64,000 bases of DNA. Source: Aphrophora alni (lineage: Eukaryota; Arthropoda; Insecta; Hemiptera; Aphrophoridae). The position numbers and the translations under genes are program-made. Within the stretch, counting starts at the first letter, position 1. Every line of letters begins with the position of its first letter. Below, in pieces: positions 63,363-64,000 of this stretch. Where the stretch lies: contig OY740768.1 in NCBI GenBank assembly GCA_963513935.1, forward strand, positions 36,020,216 through 36,084,215, written 5' to 3'. Under the pieces are notes generated by a model. That model was not told where the DNA came from. It worked only from the letters and a program-made list of their open reading frames with translations, and ran no database searches.

Positions 63363-64000
63363 ATATTTTATAAGCCTATGATTATTGAAACCCTGAACAA
63401 AAACATGACATCAAACTGTGTTGTTTTTAGTTCTACTTGTAAATATAATTGCCGCATTAATTATTCTTATATTCCACTAGTAACTTATAATAATTAATCA
63501 TGAACTGTCATTAGTAAACAACTGTTTTTAAATAGTTAAGGCTGATTTGTGAGGAAGTTTTTATATTATTATACTCCTACAGCGTGATGACTTTTATTGT
63601 CACATAACCTGACAAAATTTTTAAAAATGTGCCAAAATGTTGTCAAAAACTACTCCTCCTCTTCCACAAATGAATTCACTTCATAAACTATGTGCAAAGA
63701 ACGCCATAAAATGAAGGCTCTATGGACATACAGTTGGAATAGAGCCAATATTTTCAGTCCGGAAGCTAAGTAGTTTATCTCGGTCTATTCTTTAACGCTA
63801 ATTTTAAAATTCAACTTTATTTATATCAAAAACCAGAAACATAAATACCGTCTTTTCTCAAACCCTTTCGTATTTCCGTCTTTGTTCGTTGCTTAAAATA
63901 CTGAATGAAGAAATTACAACCTAAATTATCAGAATTAATGGCTTGGAATGGAAAAAGAGTCTGAAAGGGGGTGAGATAATCGTGTTTCTTATCCTTCTAA

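Larger units (their letters stand above)
60319..64000. other. AT-rich intergenic DNA, no gene seen
   Basis: It contains two small hairpins (61621-61648 and about 63714-63746) and a poly(T) run with a polypyrimidine leader. Frames such as 63038-63256 are Phe-, Lys- and Asn-rich with no motif. Confidence 0.5.

Overview
This is an AT-rich, gene-poor stretch of a eukaryotic nuclear genome, most likely from an arthropod and possibly a hemipteran insect. The evidence for this is the base composition, the three retroelement classes present (an RNase H-bearing I-group LINE, a Penelope-like element and an RTE-type LINE), a tRNA-derived SINE, and many short dispersed repeat families. The host placement is inference. 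I found no convincing host protein-coding gene, no rRNA or tRNA gene, no CRISPR array and no bacterial-type operon. Nearly all open frames are short, AT-driven chance frames or antisense shadows of retroelements.

Layout, 1-23 kb: diffuse AT-rich DNA holds a ~64-bp minisatellite (about 6.7-7.07 kb) and, directly after it, a degenerate ~150-bp satellite of about 11 units (7.55-9.16 kb). A tandem pair of an interspersed repeat lies at 14.84-15.42 kb. Several other dispersed repeats follow.

Layout, 23-27.5 kb: this is the information-rich core. A 259-bp (AG)n tract precedes a decayed Penelope-like element (PLE) on the minus strand, with recognisable reverse transcriptase, linker and GIY-YIG endonuclease segments. 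Part of the PLE is tandemly duplicated. At the duplication junction a 5'-truncated I-group LINE is inserted on the plus strand, bounded by a 13-bp target-site duplication. The order of events reads as PLE insertion, internal duplication, then LINE insertion. The LINE still encodes most of a reverse transcriptase, a complete RNase H catalytic set and a C-terminal CCHC knuckle. It carries three apparent frameshifts, all beside homopolymers, and a YAED in place of YADD.

Layout, 27.5-64 kb: an RTE-type LINE remnant (30.5-31.4 kb), an inverted repeat with a hammerhead-ribozyme-like motif (36.56-36.88 kb), a 46/95-bp tandem array (39.06-40.35 kb), a possible SGNH-hydrolase-like fragment (45.85-46.18 kb), a ~380-bp direct duplicate pair (49.5 and 51.9 kb), a tRNA-derived SINE (59.35 kb) and five scattered copies of one unnamed repeat family (22.6, 35.4, 37.7, 57.9 and 60.2 kb).

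No genes work together here: the window records layered transposition and tandem duplication. All calls are by eye, with no database search.
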